Below, piece by piece: positions 56,642-64,000 of a stretch of DNA of 64,000 nucleotides (position 1 is its first letter; each line of letters starts with the position of its first letter). The stretch covers positions 1 through 64,000 of the forward strand of contig NZ_JASKLS010000006.1 in the NCBI RefSeq assembly GCF_030124375.1, written 5' to 3'. A model generated the notes under the pieces. The model made no database searches. It was not told the DNA's origin and saw nothing but the letters and a program-made list of their open reading frames with translations. The DNA is from Sinorhizobium sp. 6-70 (lineage in GTDB: Bacteria; Pseudomonadota; Alphaproteobacteria; Rhizobiales; Rhizobiaceae). The position numbers and the translations under genes are program-made.

Positions 56642-57571
56642 TCATCGTGGGAATTCGAGCCCCATTTCGCGGAAGCGCTCCGGATCGTCGCCCCAGTTCT
56701 CGCGCACCTTTACGAACAGAAAAAGATGCACGGGTTGCTCGAGGATCTCCGAGATCTCCTTGCGCGCGGCCGTCGAGATCGCCTTGATCGCCTCCCCGCC
56801 CTTGCCGAGCGCGATCTTCTTCTGGCTCTCGCGCTCGACATAAATCACCTGCTCGATGCGCACGGACCCGTCCTTACGCTCCTCCCATTTCTCCGTTTCG
56901 ACGTGGGAAGCATAGGGGAGTTCCTGATGCAGGCGAAGGAACAGTTTCTCGCGGGTGATCTCAGCGGCAAGCTGGCGCATCGGAAGATCCGAGATCTGAT
57001 CCTCCGGGTAGTACCAGGGACCCTCCGGCAGTGCCTTCGCAAGATAGTCCATGACGTCGTCGCAGCCGGAGCCGGAAAGCGCCGAGATCATGAAAGTGCG
57101 CTCGAACTTGACCATCTCGTTTGCCGCAGCCGCAAGCTTCAGCAAATCCTCCGGGCGAACCTGATCGATCTTGTTGAGCACCAGGATCTTCGGCTGATGG
57201 ACTTCCTTCAGGCCTTCGAGGATCGCCTCGGCGTCCCCCTTCAACCCGCGCTCGCTGTCGACCAGCAGCATGATCAGATCGGCATCCTTGGCGCCGCCCC
57301 AGGCAGTCGTCACCATGGCGCGGTCGAGCCTGCGCCGCGGCTTGAAGATACCGGGCGTATCCATGAAGACAATTTGCGCGTTGTCATGGATCGCGATGCC
57401 GCGCACGATGGCGCGCGTCGTCTGCACCTTGTGACTGACGATTGATACCTTCGCACCGACGAGGCGATTGACGAGCGTCGATTTACCGGCATTGGTGGCG
57501 CCGATCAGCGCCACGAAACCCGAGCGGGTCGGCGCGCCGGCGGCGGCCGTATCATGTTCCATATTTGTCAT
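56642..57571 (-). CDS. era: GTPase Era
   Basis: This 309-residue GTPase aids 16S rRNA maturation and small-subunit assembly. G motifs are GATNAGKST (G1), DTPG (G3) and LNKID (G4). A C-terminal KH domain follows (LHQELPYASHVETEKWEER, IYVERESQKKIALGKGGEAIK). The ATG at 57571 starts 8 bases after the rnc stop; the next ATG at 57562 has better spacing from GGAAG, so the start is uncertain by three codons. It belongs to the acpS-lepB-rnc-era group. Confidence 0.95.
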   Translation of the reverse strand: MTNMEHDTAAAGAPTRSGFVALIGATNAGKSTLVNRLVGAKVSIVSHKVQTTRAIVRGIAIHDNAQIVFMDTPGIFKPRRRLDRAMVTTAWGGAKDADLIMLLVDSERGLKGDAEAILEGLKEVHQPKILVLNKIDQVRPEDLLKLAAAANEMVKFERTFMISALSGSGCDDVMDYLAKALPEGPWYYPEDQISDLPMRQLAAEITREKLFLRLHQELPYASHVETEKWEERKDGSVRIEQVIYVERESQKKIALGKGGEAIKAISTAARKEISEILEQPVHLFLFVKVRENWGDDPERFREMGLEFPR

Positions 57572-57579
57572 AGCTTCCG

Positions 57580-58299
57580 TCAAATTCCGGCAGATTTCTG
57601 CTGCCAAACGCCTTCACGCTCCAGCAATCGTGTCGCGGCCACCTGTTCGGCGCCGCGCTTGGAGCGATCGGTTCCCGTCTCCGGCTCCAGACCCGCAACC
57701 TCGACCGTCACGGTGAAGCGCGGCTCGTGATCGGGGCCGGAGCGATCATCCGTCCTATATTTCGGCGCAACACCAAATTTGGCGTGCGCCCATTCCTGCA
57801 ATTCAGTCTTCGCGTCGCGACGGGCTCCGTCTGCGCTGGCCGCCCGAGCCGTCCAGTGGAGCAGCACGAAGCGGCGCGCCGCCTCCAAACCGCCATCGAG
57901 GTAGATTGCCGCGATCAGCGACTCTACCACATCGGCGCGCACATTCATCATGTGCTTGCCGGTGATCTTCTTCACGTCCGAACCGGTGCGGATGAACTCG
58001 TGCAGCGACAGATCGTCGGCGACCTTGGCGCAGCTTTCGGCGCTGACCAGTTGGTTCAGTCGGACGGAAAGCTCACCCTCGTTCGCGTCGCGAAAGGTCT
58101 GAAACAGCAATTCGGCGACGCACAGGCCGAGGACCCGATCCCCCAGGAATTCGAGACGCTGGTAGTTGCTGCCCTTGGCGTTGCGGGCACTGGAATGCGT
58201 CAGTGCCCGGTCCAGGCGTTCCTTCTCGGAGAACTGATAACCGATCACGGCCTCGAGTCTTGCCCGATCCTCCGCGCTCAGCGATCTCCCCTTCATCAT
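57580..58299 (-). CDS. rnc: Ribonuclease III
   Basis: This 239-residue endonuclease cleaves double-stranded RNA in rRNA and mRNA processing. The catalytic signature is YQRLEFLGDRVLGLCVAE, and ADVVESLIAAIYLDGG supplies further acidic metal ligands. A C-terminal dsRNA-binding domain follows (KTELQEWAHAKFGVAPKY...). Tandem ATGs at 58299 and 58296 overlap the lepB stop, so translation is coupled. Length is normal. Confidence 0.96.
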   Translation of the reverse strand: MMKGRSLSAEDRARLEAVIGYQFSEKERLDRALTHSSARNAKGSNYQRLEFLGDRVLGLCVAELLFQTFRDANEGELSVRLNQLVSAESCAKVADDLSLHEFIRTGSDVKKITGKHMMNVRADVVESLIAAIYLDGGLEAARRFVLLHWTARAASADGARRDAKTELQEWAHAKFGVAPKYRTDDRSGPDHEPRFTVTVEVAGLEPETGTDRSKRGAEQVAATRLLEREGVWQQKSAGI

Positions 58300-59039
58300 T
58301 CGACGACCTTGAACAGGCGATCGTAACGCAGATTTGCCGGCCACTTCCAGACCTCGCGGAACGACGTATCGTTGCCGAGCGAGAAGAAGATCAGGCTCGC
58401 CCGGCCCACAAGGTTCTCCGCCGGTACGAAGCCAACGTCGAAGCGGCTGTCGGCGGAATTGTCGCGGTTGTCGCCCATCATGAAATAGTGGCCTTCGGGG
58501 ACGATGAACTCACGCGTGTTGTCGCCGCGCGAATCCGGAAACTGATCGAGCGTGTCGTAGGAAACGCCGTTGTCCATTGTCTCGCGGTAGACCGGCACGT
58601 CGCCACCGGTATCGTACTGGTCGTCGGCGCGAAATGCGCCGGCCGGAACACGATCCACAGGCTTGTCGTTGACGTAGAGAATGCTGTTCCTCACCTGGAT
58701 CCGGTCACCTGGAAGGCCGACGAGACGCTTGATGTAGTCGATGTCGGGATTCGGCGGAAAGCGGAAGACAACGATATCGCCGCGGTTGGGCTCGCTTGCG
58801 AAAATTCGCCCGCTGAAAAGATCAGGCGAGAACGGCAGCGAGTACTTCGAATAGCCGTAGGCGAACTTGTTCACGAAAATGTAATCGCCGACAAGCAGGG
58901 TCGGCATCATCGAACCCGAGGGGATGGTAAAGGGCTGGAAGAAGACTGTTCGGATGACGACCGCCAAAAGCAGCGCCTGGATGATGACCTTGACATTCTC
59001 CCAGAGGCCGCTCTGCTTCGTTTCTGTCTTTTCTGCCAC
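58296..59039 (-). CDS. lepB: Signal peptidase I
   Basis: This 247-residue inner-membrane protease removes signal peptides from exported proteins. One N-terminal helix (VIIQALLLAVVIRTVFFQPF) precedes the catalytic serine in IPSGSMMPTL and lysine in DYIKRLVGLPGDRI; GHYFMMGDNRDNSADSR is box E. The GTG at 59039 is preferred because AAGGAAG lies upstream at proper spacing; the in-frame ATG at 59057 has no usable site. Confidence 0.94.
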   Translation of the reverse strand: MAEKTETKQSGLWENVKVIIQALLLAVVIRTVFFQPFTIPSGSMMPTLLVGDYIFVNKFAYGYSKYSLPFSPDLFSGRIFASEPNRGDIVVFRFPPNPDIDYIKRLVGLPGDRIQVRNSILYVNDKPVDRVPAGAFRADDQYDTGGDVPVYRETMDNGVSYDTLDQFPDSRGDNTREFIVPEGHYFMMGDNRDNSADSRFDVGFVPAENLVGRASLIFFSLGNDTSFREVWKWPANLRYDRLFKVVE

Positions 59040-59183
59040 GCTGCTGTCTTCCTTCATCCTGCGTCGGATGCCCGATATTGCGCTTCAGGCTCCGTGCTGC
59101 GCGTCGCCACGCAATTCGATCCTATATGTTGCCGGAACCGCGCGCTTCAAGCGACCGCCGGTCCGTCTTTTCTGCAGAATGCT

Positions 59184-59603
59184 CTAAACCGTTCCCTCAA
59201 CCGGGGCAACGGGCAGCGCCTCGATAATCACGAAGGCTTGTGCGAGCGGGAAGTCGTCCGTGATCGTCAGGTGAATGGCGGCACGATGGCCTGCGGGTAG
59301 TATTTTCTGGAGCCGCTCGGCCGCGCCGCCGGTCAGTTGCATCGTCGGCTTCCCGCCCGGCATGTTGACGACGCCCATATCCTTCCAGAAAACCCCTTGA
59401 GCCAAGCCGGTGCCCAATGCTTTCGAACAGGCCTCCTTGGCGGCGAAACGCTTGGCATAAGACGCTGCGCGGTTCTTGCGGCCGTCCGATTTGGCGATCT
59501 CGATGTCCGTGAAGCAACGGCTGACGAAGCGCTCGCCGAAGCGTTCGAGCGAGTTCTCTATCCGGCGAATATCGATGAGATCGCTGCCGATGCCGATGAT
59601 CAT
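59184..59603 (-). CDS. acpS: Holo-[acyl-carrier-protein] synthase
   Basis: This 139-residue enzyme transfers 4'-phosphopantetheine from CoA to acyl carrier protein. It has the start [16 protein letters not shown] and the [12 protein letters not shown] motif with Mg2+ ligands. The ATG overlaps the DUF2062 stop as ATGA, so they are coupled. A 126-base or longer gap separates it from lepB, which probably has its own promoter. No pdxJ is next to it. Confidence 0.95.
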   Translation of the reverse strand: MIIGIGSDLIDIRRIENSLERFGERFVSRCFTDIEIAKSDGRKNRAASYAKRFAAKEACSKALGTGLAQGVFWKDMGVVNMPGGKPTMQLTGGAAERLQKILPAGHRAAIHLTITDDFPLAQAFVIIEALPVAPVEGTV

Positions 59604-60157
59604 GATGATTGTTCGACCTGTTGGGAACGCGCGCGCCGGCGGCGCCTTTGGAAAAGGCGGGCCGCCTGGTACGCGAGCGGGTAGAAGACAAGCGCCCCGA
59701 CGATGGCGAGTGGCAGTGACCCGATGAGCATCGGTTTGAATACCGGCCCCCAGAGTTCCGTGAGCTTCAGGCGTTCGACCATATCGCCGATCTCAGCGCC
59801 GCTGAAAGCAATACCATCCTGCGGCCCTGTCAGCACCGTGCCGATCTCGTAAGATGCCGTCAGGATGACTGGAATGGTGACCGGATTGGCGAGCGCCGTC
59901 GTGATCGCGGCCGCAACCAGATTGCCGGAGAAAATCGACGCAAGGGCGACGGCAAGAACGATGTGAAGGCCGAAGAACGGCGTAAACGACGATGCGGCGC
60001 CGGCCGCAACCCCGACCGCGATCGAGTGCGGAGACGACGACAGGCGCAGAATGCGCAGGGCAACGTAACGCAGCCCGCGCGAGAGGCCCTTGCGCGGCCA
60101 CAGCAGCGCGCGAAGCCTTTCGGAAATCGTAACCGGTTTTCTGCGCCTGAATAACAT
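59600..60157 (-). CDS. DUF2062 domain membrane protein
   Basis: This 185-residue protein has a basic N-terminus, [56 protein letters not shown] and a further C-terminal helix ([21 protein letters not shown]), the DUF2062 pattern, then an Arg-rich tail. Function is unknown. It precedes acpS in an overlapping arrangement. Confidence 0.88.
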   Translation of the reverse strand: MLFRRRKPVTISERLRALLWPRKGLSRGLRYVALRILRLSSSPHSIAVGVAAGAASSFTPFFGLHIVLAVALASIFSGNLVAAAITTALANPVTIPVILTASYEIGTVLTGPQDGIAFSGAEIGDMVERLKLTELWGPVFKPMLIGSLPLAIVGALVFYPLAYQAARLFQRRRRRARSQQVEQSS

Positions 60158-60346
60158 TATGCCGTCATAATCGCGTCTCGAAGCAGCCGCGGGCGCGACT
60201 AAAGCGCCTCCGCTCCGTTGTGGGCCGCAAGATAGGCGTCATGTCCGCCACAGGCAAGTCACCGACGGCGCCGCAGGGATCTGCAACAGAGCTATTCGTT
60301 TGACGCATAGCTCGTCGCGCAGCCCGCCCTGCGGCTGGGCGGCAAA

Positions 60347-60499
60347 TCAGAAGCTGTTGCGGAAAAGGCCACGATCGATCTGACGCTGGCGGTATTCCAG
60401 GTCGATACGGTCGACGGAACCGTTCAGATAGGCGGCCTCACGCTCTTGAACGGTCGGGATGTGCAGGGCACGGGTGAGTTTCTTCAACTGCTTGAACAT
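60347..60499 (-). CDS. DUF3563-type small protein, 50 residues
   Basis: MFKQLKKLTRALHIPTVQ begins the product, followed by EREAAYLNGSVDRIDLEYRQ and ending RQIDRGLFRNSF. The amphipathic start and the AYLN-S-D--DLE-R-R-IDRG pattern match my memory of DUF3563 proteins in Alpha- and Betaproteobacteria, which are of unknown function. A good AGAGG lies 6 bases before the ATG. The codon usage is strongly biased to rhizobial preferred codons (CGT, CTG, ACC), suggesting good expression. Flanking DNA on both sides is non-coding. Confidence 0.75.
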   Translation of the reverse strand: MFKQLKKLTRALHIPTVQEREAAYLNGSVDRIDLEYRQRQIDRGLFRNSF

Positions 60500-60715
60500 G
60501 GCAAACCTCTTCGTTTACCTCCCGAGCAGAAGATAGTTTGGCGACCATCGCCCCACCAGCGCCAGGATGAGGCGGCAGCCATGCAGACGACGCATGACAA
60601 GTGATCTTTCGCCCCCTCCCTGCCCATTCCGCGGGCAGATGCACAGAAAACATGTCGTTCCGAATGCGGCATCGAGGGTGGCCTGATCCAGGCGCGACTC
60701 AATGACACGAACCGC

Positions 60716-60747
60716 CAACCATCGCGGTTGAAAAATGCCGATGGTTG
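60716..60747. terminator. Inverted repeat in the rel 3' region
   Basis: CAACCATCG (60716-60724) and CGATGGTTG (60739-60747) are exact complements around a 14-base loop. Together with the adjacent repeat copy it probably stops or stabilises the rel transcript on minus. Confidence 0.45.
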
Positions 60748-60758
60748 ATGGACGTCTC

Positions 60759-60820
60759 CTACAGCACCGCGCCTCTTATCGAACGCGCAAAGGATGCTGT
60801 AGCGCTTTGAATTGTTGCAG
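60759..60820 (+). repeat. Bimodular palindromic repeat, copy 7 (module A only)
   Basis: CTACAGCACCGCGCCTCT to GGATGCTGTAGCGCTTTGAA and TTGTTGCAG. Module B is missing. It starts 12 bases beyond the rel stop and forms a CTACAGCA/TGCTGTAG stem. Confidence 0.82.
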
Positions 60821-60831
60821 GCTTTACGTGG

Positions 60832-63057
60832 CTATTCGAACAGCCGCTTGACCATGGAAATGCTCGGCAACTCCTTGAGCTGGGTGATCAGATGGTTCAA
60901 CTGACGCAGATCCCAGACTTCCAGGTCGAATTGCAGTTCGCTGAAATCCGCCGCAACACGTCCCATCGAGAGCGAACGGATGTTGACGTCGGTCGTCGCG
61001 ATCGCTTGGGCGATCTCCGCCAGAGTGCCGGGTTCGTTCAGCGCACTGACCGCGATCCTGGCTATGAACCGGCTGTTGTTCGCCTCGTCGAGATCCCAGC
61101 GCACATCGATCCAGCGCTCCGGTTCGTCATCGAACTTTTGCAGGATCGGCGACTGGATCGGATAGATGGTAATCCCCTTGTCGCTGTCCATGATGCCGAC
61201 GATGCGGTCGCCCGGAACGGCACCGGCCGGACTAAAGTGCACCTCGGCATTGCCGGAAAGGCCGCGGATCGGCAATGCTTCCGGCCCTTCGGCCTGTTGC
61301 TCTGCGACCGTCTCTTTCGTGCGGCCGGGCAGCTTGAAGACCATTCCTGCGGCGCTGCGCATATTGAACCAGCCGTCGTCTGCGCTGGGCTTGACCGTGA
61401 CGCGCTCGTCCTGATGATCAGGGAAAACCGCACGCAGGACGTCGAGCGAGGACAGCTCGCCCCGTCCGACCGCGGCGATTGCGTCCTCGACCTCTTTCTG
61501 CCCGAGCCTGTGCAAGGCCGGCTTCAGCGCCTCCCGCGAAAAATTCTTGCTTGCGCGTTCGAAGGTTCGCTCCAGAATGCGGTAGCCGAGACCGGCATAT
61601 TGCTTGCGGACGGCCGCTCGGGTCGCGCGACGGATCGCAGCGCGCGCCTTGCCGGTGACCACGATTTCCTCCCAGGCGGGCGGCGGCACCTGAATGCCGG
61701 AGCGGATGATCTCGACCTCGTCACCGTTGTTGAGGCGTGTGACCAGCGGCATGATGCGGCCGTTGATCTTGGCGCCGACGCAGGTATCGCCGATATTCGT
61801 ATGCACGGCGTAGGCGAAGTCGATCGGCGTGGCGCCGCGCGGCAGTGCGATCAACTGCCCCTTGGGGGTGAAACAGAAGACCTGATCCTGGAACAGTTCC
61901 AGTTTCGTGTGCTCCAGGAACTCCTCGGGATTGTCGCCTTCGGCCAACGATTCGATCGTGCGGCGAAGCCAGGAATAAGCGTTCGACGTCGGTGACCGCG
62001 GCGCATCCGTCGCCACGGCGTCGCGATCCTTATAGAGCGCGTGCGCTGCGATGCCGTATTCGGCGATATCGTGCATGCGTTTCGTGCGGATCTGCAGCTC
62101 GATGCGCTGGCGCGACGGGCCGATGATCGTCGTGTGCAGCGATTGGTAGTCGTTCTGCTTCGGCGTCGAAATATAGTCCTTGAAGCGACCCGGGACGACA
62201 CGCCAGCGTGTGTGCACGATGCCGAGTGCCCGGTAGCACGAAGGGATATCATCGACGATGATGCGGAAGCCCCAGACATCCGACAGCTGCTCGAAGGAAA
62301 GCGATTTCGACTGCATCTTGCGAAAGACCGAATAGGGCTTCTTCTGGCGTCCCTTGACCAGCGCCTCCTTCAGGCCCTCGGCCTGCAGCAGTTCGCTCAA
62401 CTCCTCCTCGATCTTCTTGATGAGGCCTTCGTTGCGCTCGGACAGTTCCTGCAGCCGCCTGGTGACGGTTTCGTAGGCCTCCGGGTTGATATGGCGGAAA
62501 GCGAGGTTCTCGAGCTCCTCGCGCATGTCCTGCATGCCCATGCGTCCGGCCAGCGGCGCGTAGATGTCCATCGTCTCTTCGGAGATGCGTGCGCGCTTCT
62601 CCGGCGACATGTGGTCAAGCGTGCGCATGTTGTGCAGGCGGTCGGCGAGCTTGACGAGCAGAACGCGGACGTCGTCCGAGATGGCAAGCAAAAGCTTGCG
62701 AAGGTTTTCTGCCTGTTTCGCCTTCTTGGTGACGAGATCGAGCTTCTTGATCTTCGTCAGCCCCTCGACCAGCGCACCGATGTCCTCACCGAAGAGATCG
62801 TCGATCTCCTGCCGCGTCGCGGTCGTGTCCTCGATCGTATCGTGCAGCAGCGCAACCGCGATCGTGGACTCGTCCAGGTGCATTTCCGTAAGGATGGCCG
62901 CCACTTCGAGGGGATGGGAGATGTAAGGGTCGCCGCTTGCCCGTTTCTGCTGGCCGTGCTTCTGCATGGCATAGACGTAAGCCTTGTTCAGCAGGGCTTC
63001 ATTGACGTCGGGCTTGTATTTCTGCACGCGCTCAACGAGCTCGTATTGGCGCATCAT
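60832..63057 (-). CDS. rel: Bifunctional (p)ppGpp synthetase/hydrolase Rel
   Basis: This 741-residue long RSH protein makes and degrades the stringent-response alarmone. Domains in order: HD hydrolase (ISHPLEVAAIL, LLHDTIEDT, LADRLHNMRTL), synthetase (GRQKKPYSVFRKM, DVWGFRIIV, DYISTPKQNDYQSLHTT), TGS (VFCFTPKGQLIALPRGATPIDFAYAVH), helical/zinc-finger-like region and C-terminal ACT (AVSALNEPGTLAEIAQAIA). Both catalytic halves look intact. Start MMRQYELVERV at 63057 matches relatives; earlier in-frame codons do not. rpoZ lies upstream on the same strand. Confidence 0.96.
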   Translation of the reverse strand: MMRQYELVERVQKYKPDVNEALLNKAYVYAMQKHGQQKRASGDPYISHPLEVAAILTEMHLDESTIAVALLHDTIEDTTATRQEIDDLFGEDIGALVEGLTKIKKLDLVTKKAKQAENLRKLLLAISDDVRVLLVKLADRLHNMRTLDHMSPEKRARISEETMDIYAPLAGRMGMQDMREELENLAFRHINPEAYETVTRRLQELSERNEGLIKKIEEELSELLQAEGLKEALVKGRQKKPYSVFRKMQSKSLSFEQLSDVWGFRIIVDDIPSCYRALGIVHTRWRVVPGRFKDYISTPKQNDYQSLHTTIIGPSRQRIELQIRTKRMHDIAEYGIAAHALYKDRDAVATDAPRSPTSNAYSWLRRTIESLAEGDNPEEFLEHTKLELFQDQVFCFTPKGQLIALPRGATPIDFAYAVHTNIGDTCVGAKINGRIMPLVTRLNNGDEVEIIRSGIQVPPPAWEEIVVTGKARAAIRRATRAAVRKQYAGLGYRILERTFERASKNFSREALKPALHRLGQKEVEDAIAAVGRGELSSLDVLRAVFPDHQDERVTVKPSADDGWFNMRSAAGMVFKLPGRTKETVAEQQAEGPEALPIRGLSGNAEVHFSPAGAVPGDRIVGIMDSDKGITIYPIQSPILQKFDDEPERWIDVRWDLDEANNSRFIARIAVSALNEPGTLAEIAQAIATTDVNIRSLSMGRVAADFSELQFDLEVWDLRQLNHLITQLKELPSISMVKRLFE

Positions 63058-63160
63058 CCGCTGGCGGCTCCGTGGGAAAAGGCAAACAAAAAAGTGCGCC
63101 AATCATAGGAGTGGCGCACTGCTTTGAAAACACGTTGGAACAAACGTTCCGGAACGGATC

Positions 63161-63568
63161 TTAGTAGTCGTCGCTCTTTTCCGGGGGCACAAGACCTTCG
63201 ATGCCCGCAAGCAGTTCCTCTTCGGACATGCGGTCGAAGGTCAGCGCTTCCGGCTGATCTTCCTCTTCCGCCGCGTCCGCGAACGCGGCCGCCGCTTCCG
63301 GCTGGGTCAGCGAAGCCGGATCGGGCTCGGGCTCGTCCACCTCGACATGCTTCTGCAGCGAGTGGATGAGGTCTTCCTTCAGATCGCCGGGCGAAAGGGT
63401 CTCGTCGGCGATCTCGCGCAACGCGACGACGGGGTTCTTGTCGTTGTCGCGGTCAACGGTGATCGCAGCGCCCTGCGAAATCAGGCGTGCGCGGTGGCTG
63501 GCGAGCAAAACAAGTTCGAAACGGTTGTCGACTTTGTCAATGCAGTCTTCGACGGTGACGCGGGCCAT
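63161..63568 (-). CDS. rpoZ: RNA polymerase omega subunit
   Basis: This 135-residue protein begins [33 protein letters not shown], the omega core that binds the beta' subunit and aids assembly, and continues with [15 protein letters not shown]. The C-terminal acidic, Ala-rich tail is a common alphaproteobacterial extension. It precedes rel, which makes the alarmone that also binds near omega. The ATG at 63568 is the family start. Confidence 0.96.
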   Translation of the reverse strand: MARVTVEDCIDKVDNRFELVLLASHRARLISQGAAITVDRDNDKNPVVALREIADETLSPGDLKEDLIHSLQKHVEVDEPEPDPASLTQPEAAAAFADAAEEEDQPEALTFDRMSEEELLAGIEGLVPPEKSDDY

Positions 63569-64000
63569 AGCCTGTCCTTTGCAACTCAAGGCGCGGCGGC
63601 GTTGCCGCTGCACGGATTAAACGACACGAGACCGGAACAGCCGTCATTTGACAGCCTCATCGGCTCCGATTTCTGGAATTAGCCGCCCGGATACAATCAA
63701 AACGGCATAAGTTCAAGTTTTTCCTGCATTCGGTGCTCACATCGACCAATGACACATGGTAGAATATAGTGTCTTGCGGGCCGCAAGTATGGGCCACACA
63801 TGGTGATTGCCTTGCACAATGCAATGGTCGAAAGTGCAGCAGCAATCGGAAATTGAAGTGTGGACGAACTGCAGCAACTGCTAAAACTAGCTATATGCGC
63901 CGTGCGCTGCTTGGATTAATGCGTGGTATAACCTACATTATTTGCAATATCAGCAATTATTAATGTAATCCACCTATTTTCTGCGCACCCTCCCCCGGGA
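63569..64000. other. Non-coding right end, AT-rich beyond about 63700
   Basis: The first ~100 bases should hold the rpoZ promoter. Beyond 63700 the base composition becomes clearly AT-rich (for example 63930-63980), unlike the rest of the window. Two short frames (about 60 codons) exist but have no ribosome-binding site and no recognisable composition. No gene is assigned. Confidence 0.5.

Larger units (their letters stand above)
60500..60831. other. Intergenic region between rel and the DUF3563 gene
   Basis: The left end carries the DUF3563 promoter and ribosome-binding site on minus. The right end holds hairpin 60716-60747 and repeat copy 7. The middle (60540-60700) shows nothing recognisable; short frames there lack support. 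Confidence 0.5.

Overview
The window is a GC-rich stretch of ordinary alphaproteobacterial chromosome. Gene content and order point to Sinorhizobium/Ensifer in the Rhizobiaceae: alr-radA-cvpA-purF, pssA-psd, lpsL-rkpK (a surface-polysaccharide pair known from S. meliloti), phoX preceded by a PHO box, rpoZ-rel, and acpS-lepB-rnc-era. A bimodular palindromic repeat of the rhizobial intergenic type occurs eight times. I see no tRNA, rRNA, CRISPR array, phage, transposase or conjugation gene.

Layout. 1-3.2 kb: a MarR/MFS efflux pair divergent from dnaB. 3.2-5.2 kb: an AraC regulator with an AzlCD exporter. 5.3-11.3 kb: alr, radA, cvpA, purF and a short-chain dehydrogenase. 11.3-17 kb: pssA and psd (phosphatidylethanolamine synthesis), an Atm1-type ABC exporter and a large envelope LysM protein. 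17.2-20.7 kb: a LOG-family nucleotide hydrolase, rarD and cimA. 20.8-24.6 kb: cysS followed by three translationally coupled GFA/CENP-V zinc proteins ending in a prolyl aminopeptidase. 25-28.2 kb: a 48-residue basic protein, an SRAP (AP-site crosslinking) protein, a Nudix hydrolase and three poorly known small proteins. 28.3-31.2 kb: a tight string ygfZ - HD phosphohydrolase - CX5R phosphatase - nadQ. 31.2-37 kb: sodC, nadC, nadB, nadA and an MFS transporter. 37-41.6 kb: MOSC, HD and DUF2339 proteins. 41.7-45.5 kb: phoX, recO and an L,D-transpeptidase lipoprotein. 45.6-49.4 kb: an ArsR/AHSA1/VOC module, lpsL and rkpK. 49.5-56.6 kb: a small secreted protein, tex, cfa, a glutathionyl-hydroquinone reductase and a glycerophosphodiesterase. 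56.6-60.2 kb: the acpS-lepB-rnc-era gene group. 60.3-63.6 kb: a DUF3563 microprotein, rel and rpoZ. The last ~300 bases are AT-rich and appear non-coding.

How parts work together. NadQ, the Nudix-derived NAD-biosynthesis regulator, is encoded next to its expected targets nadABC. A perfect palindrome of the form TTATGCTCA-N3-TGAGCATAA overlaps the nadA promoter. A second, 13/16-matching site lies upstream of the neighbouring MFS gene, so that transporter may belong to the NAD regulon. Other readable regulation: a PHO box before phoX, an ArsR palindrome overlapping the arsR start, and a MarR palindrome abutting the marR start.

I found no obviously new large multi-gene system. The best leads are the NadQ-linked transporter and phosphatase cluster, the possible beta-clamp-binding tail on the SRAP protein, the triple GFA operon, and the bimodular repeat that sits just upstream of ribosome-binding sites and distorts start calling.
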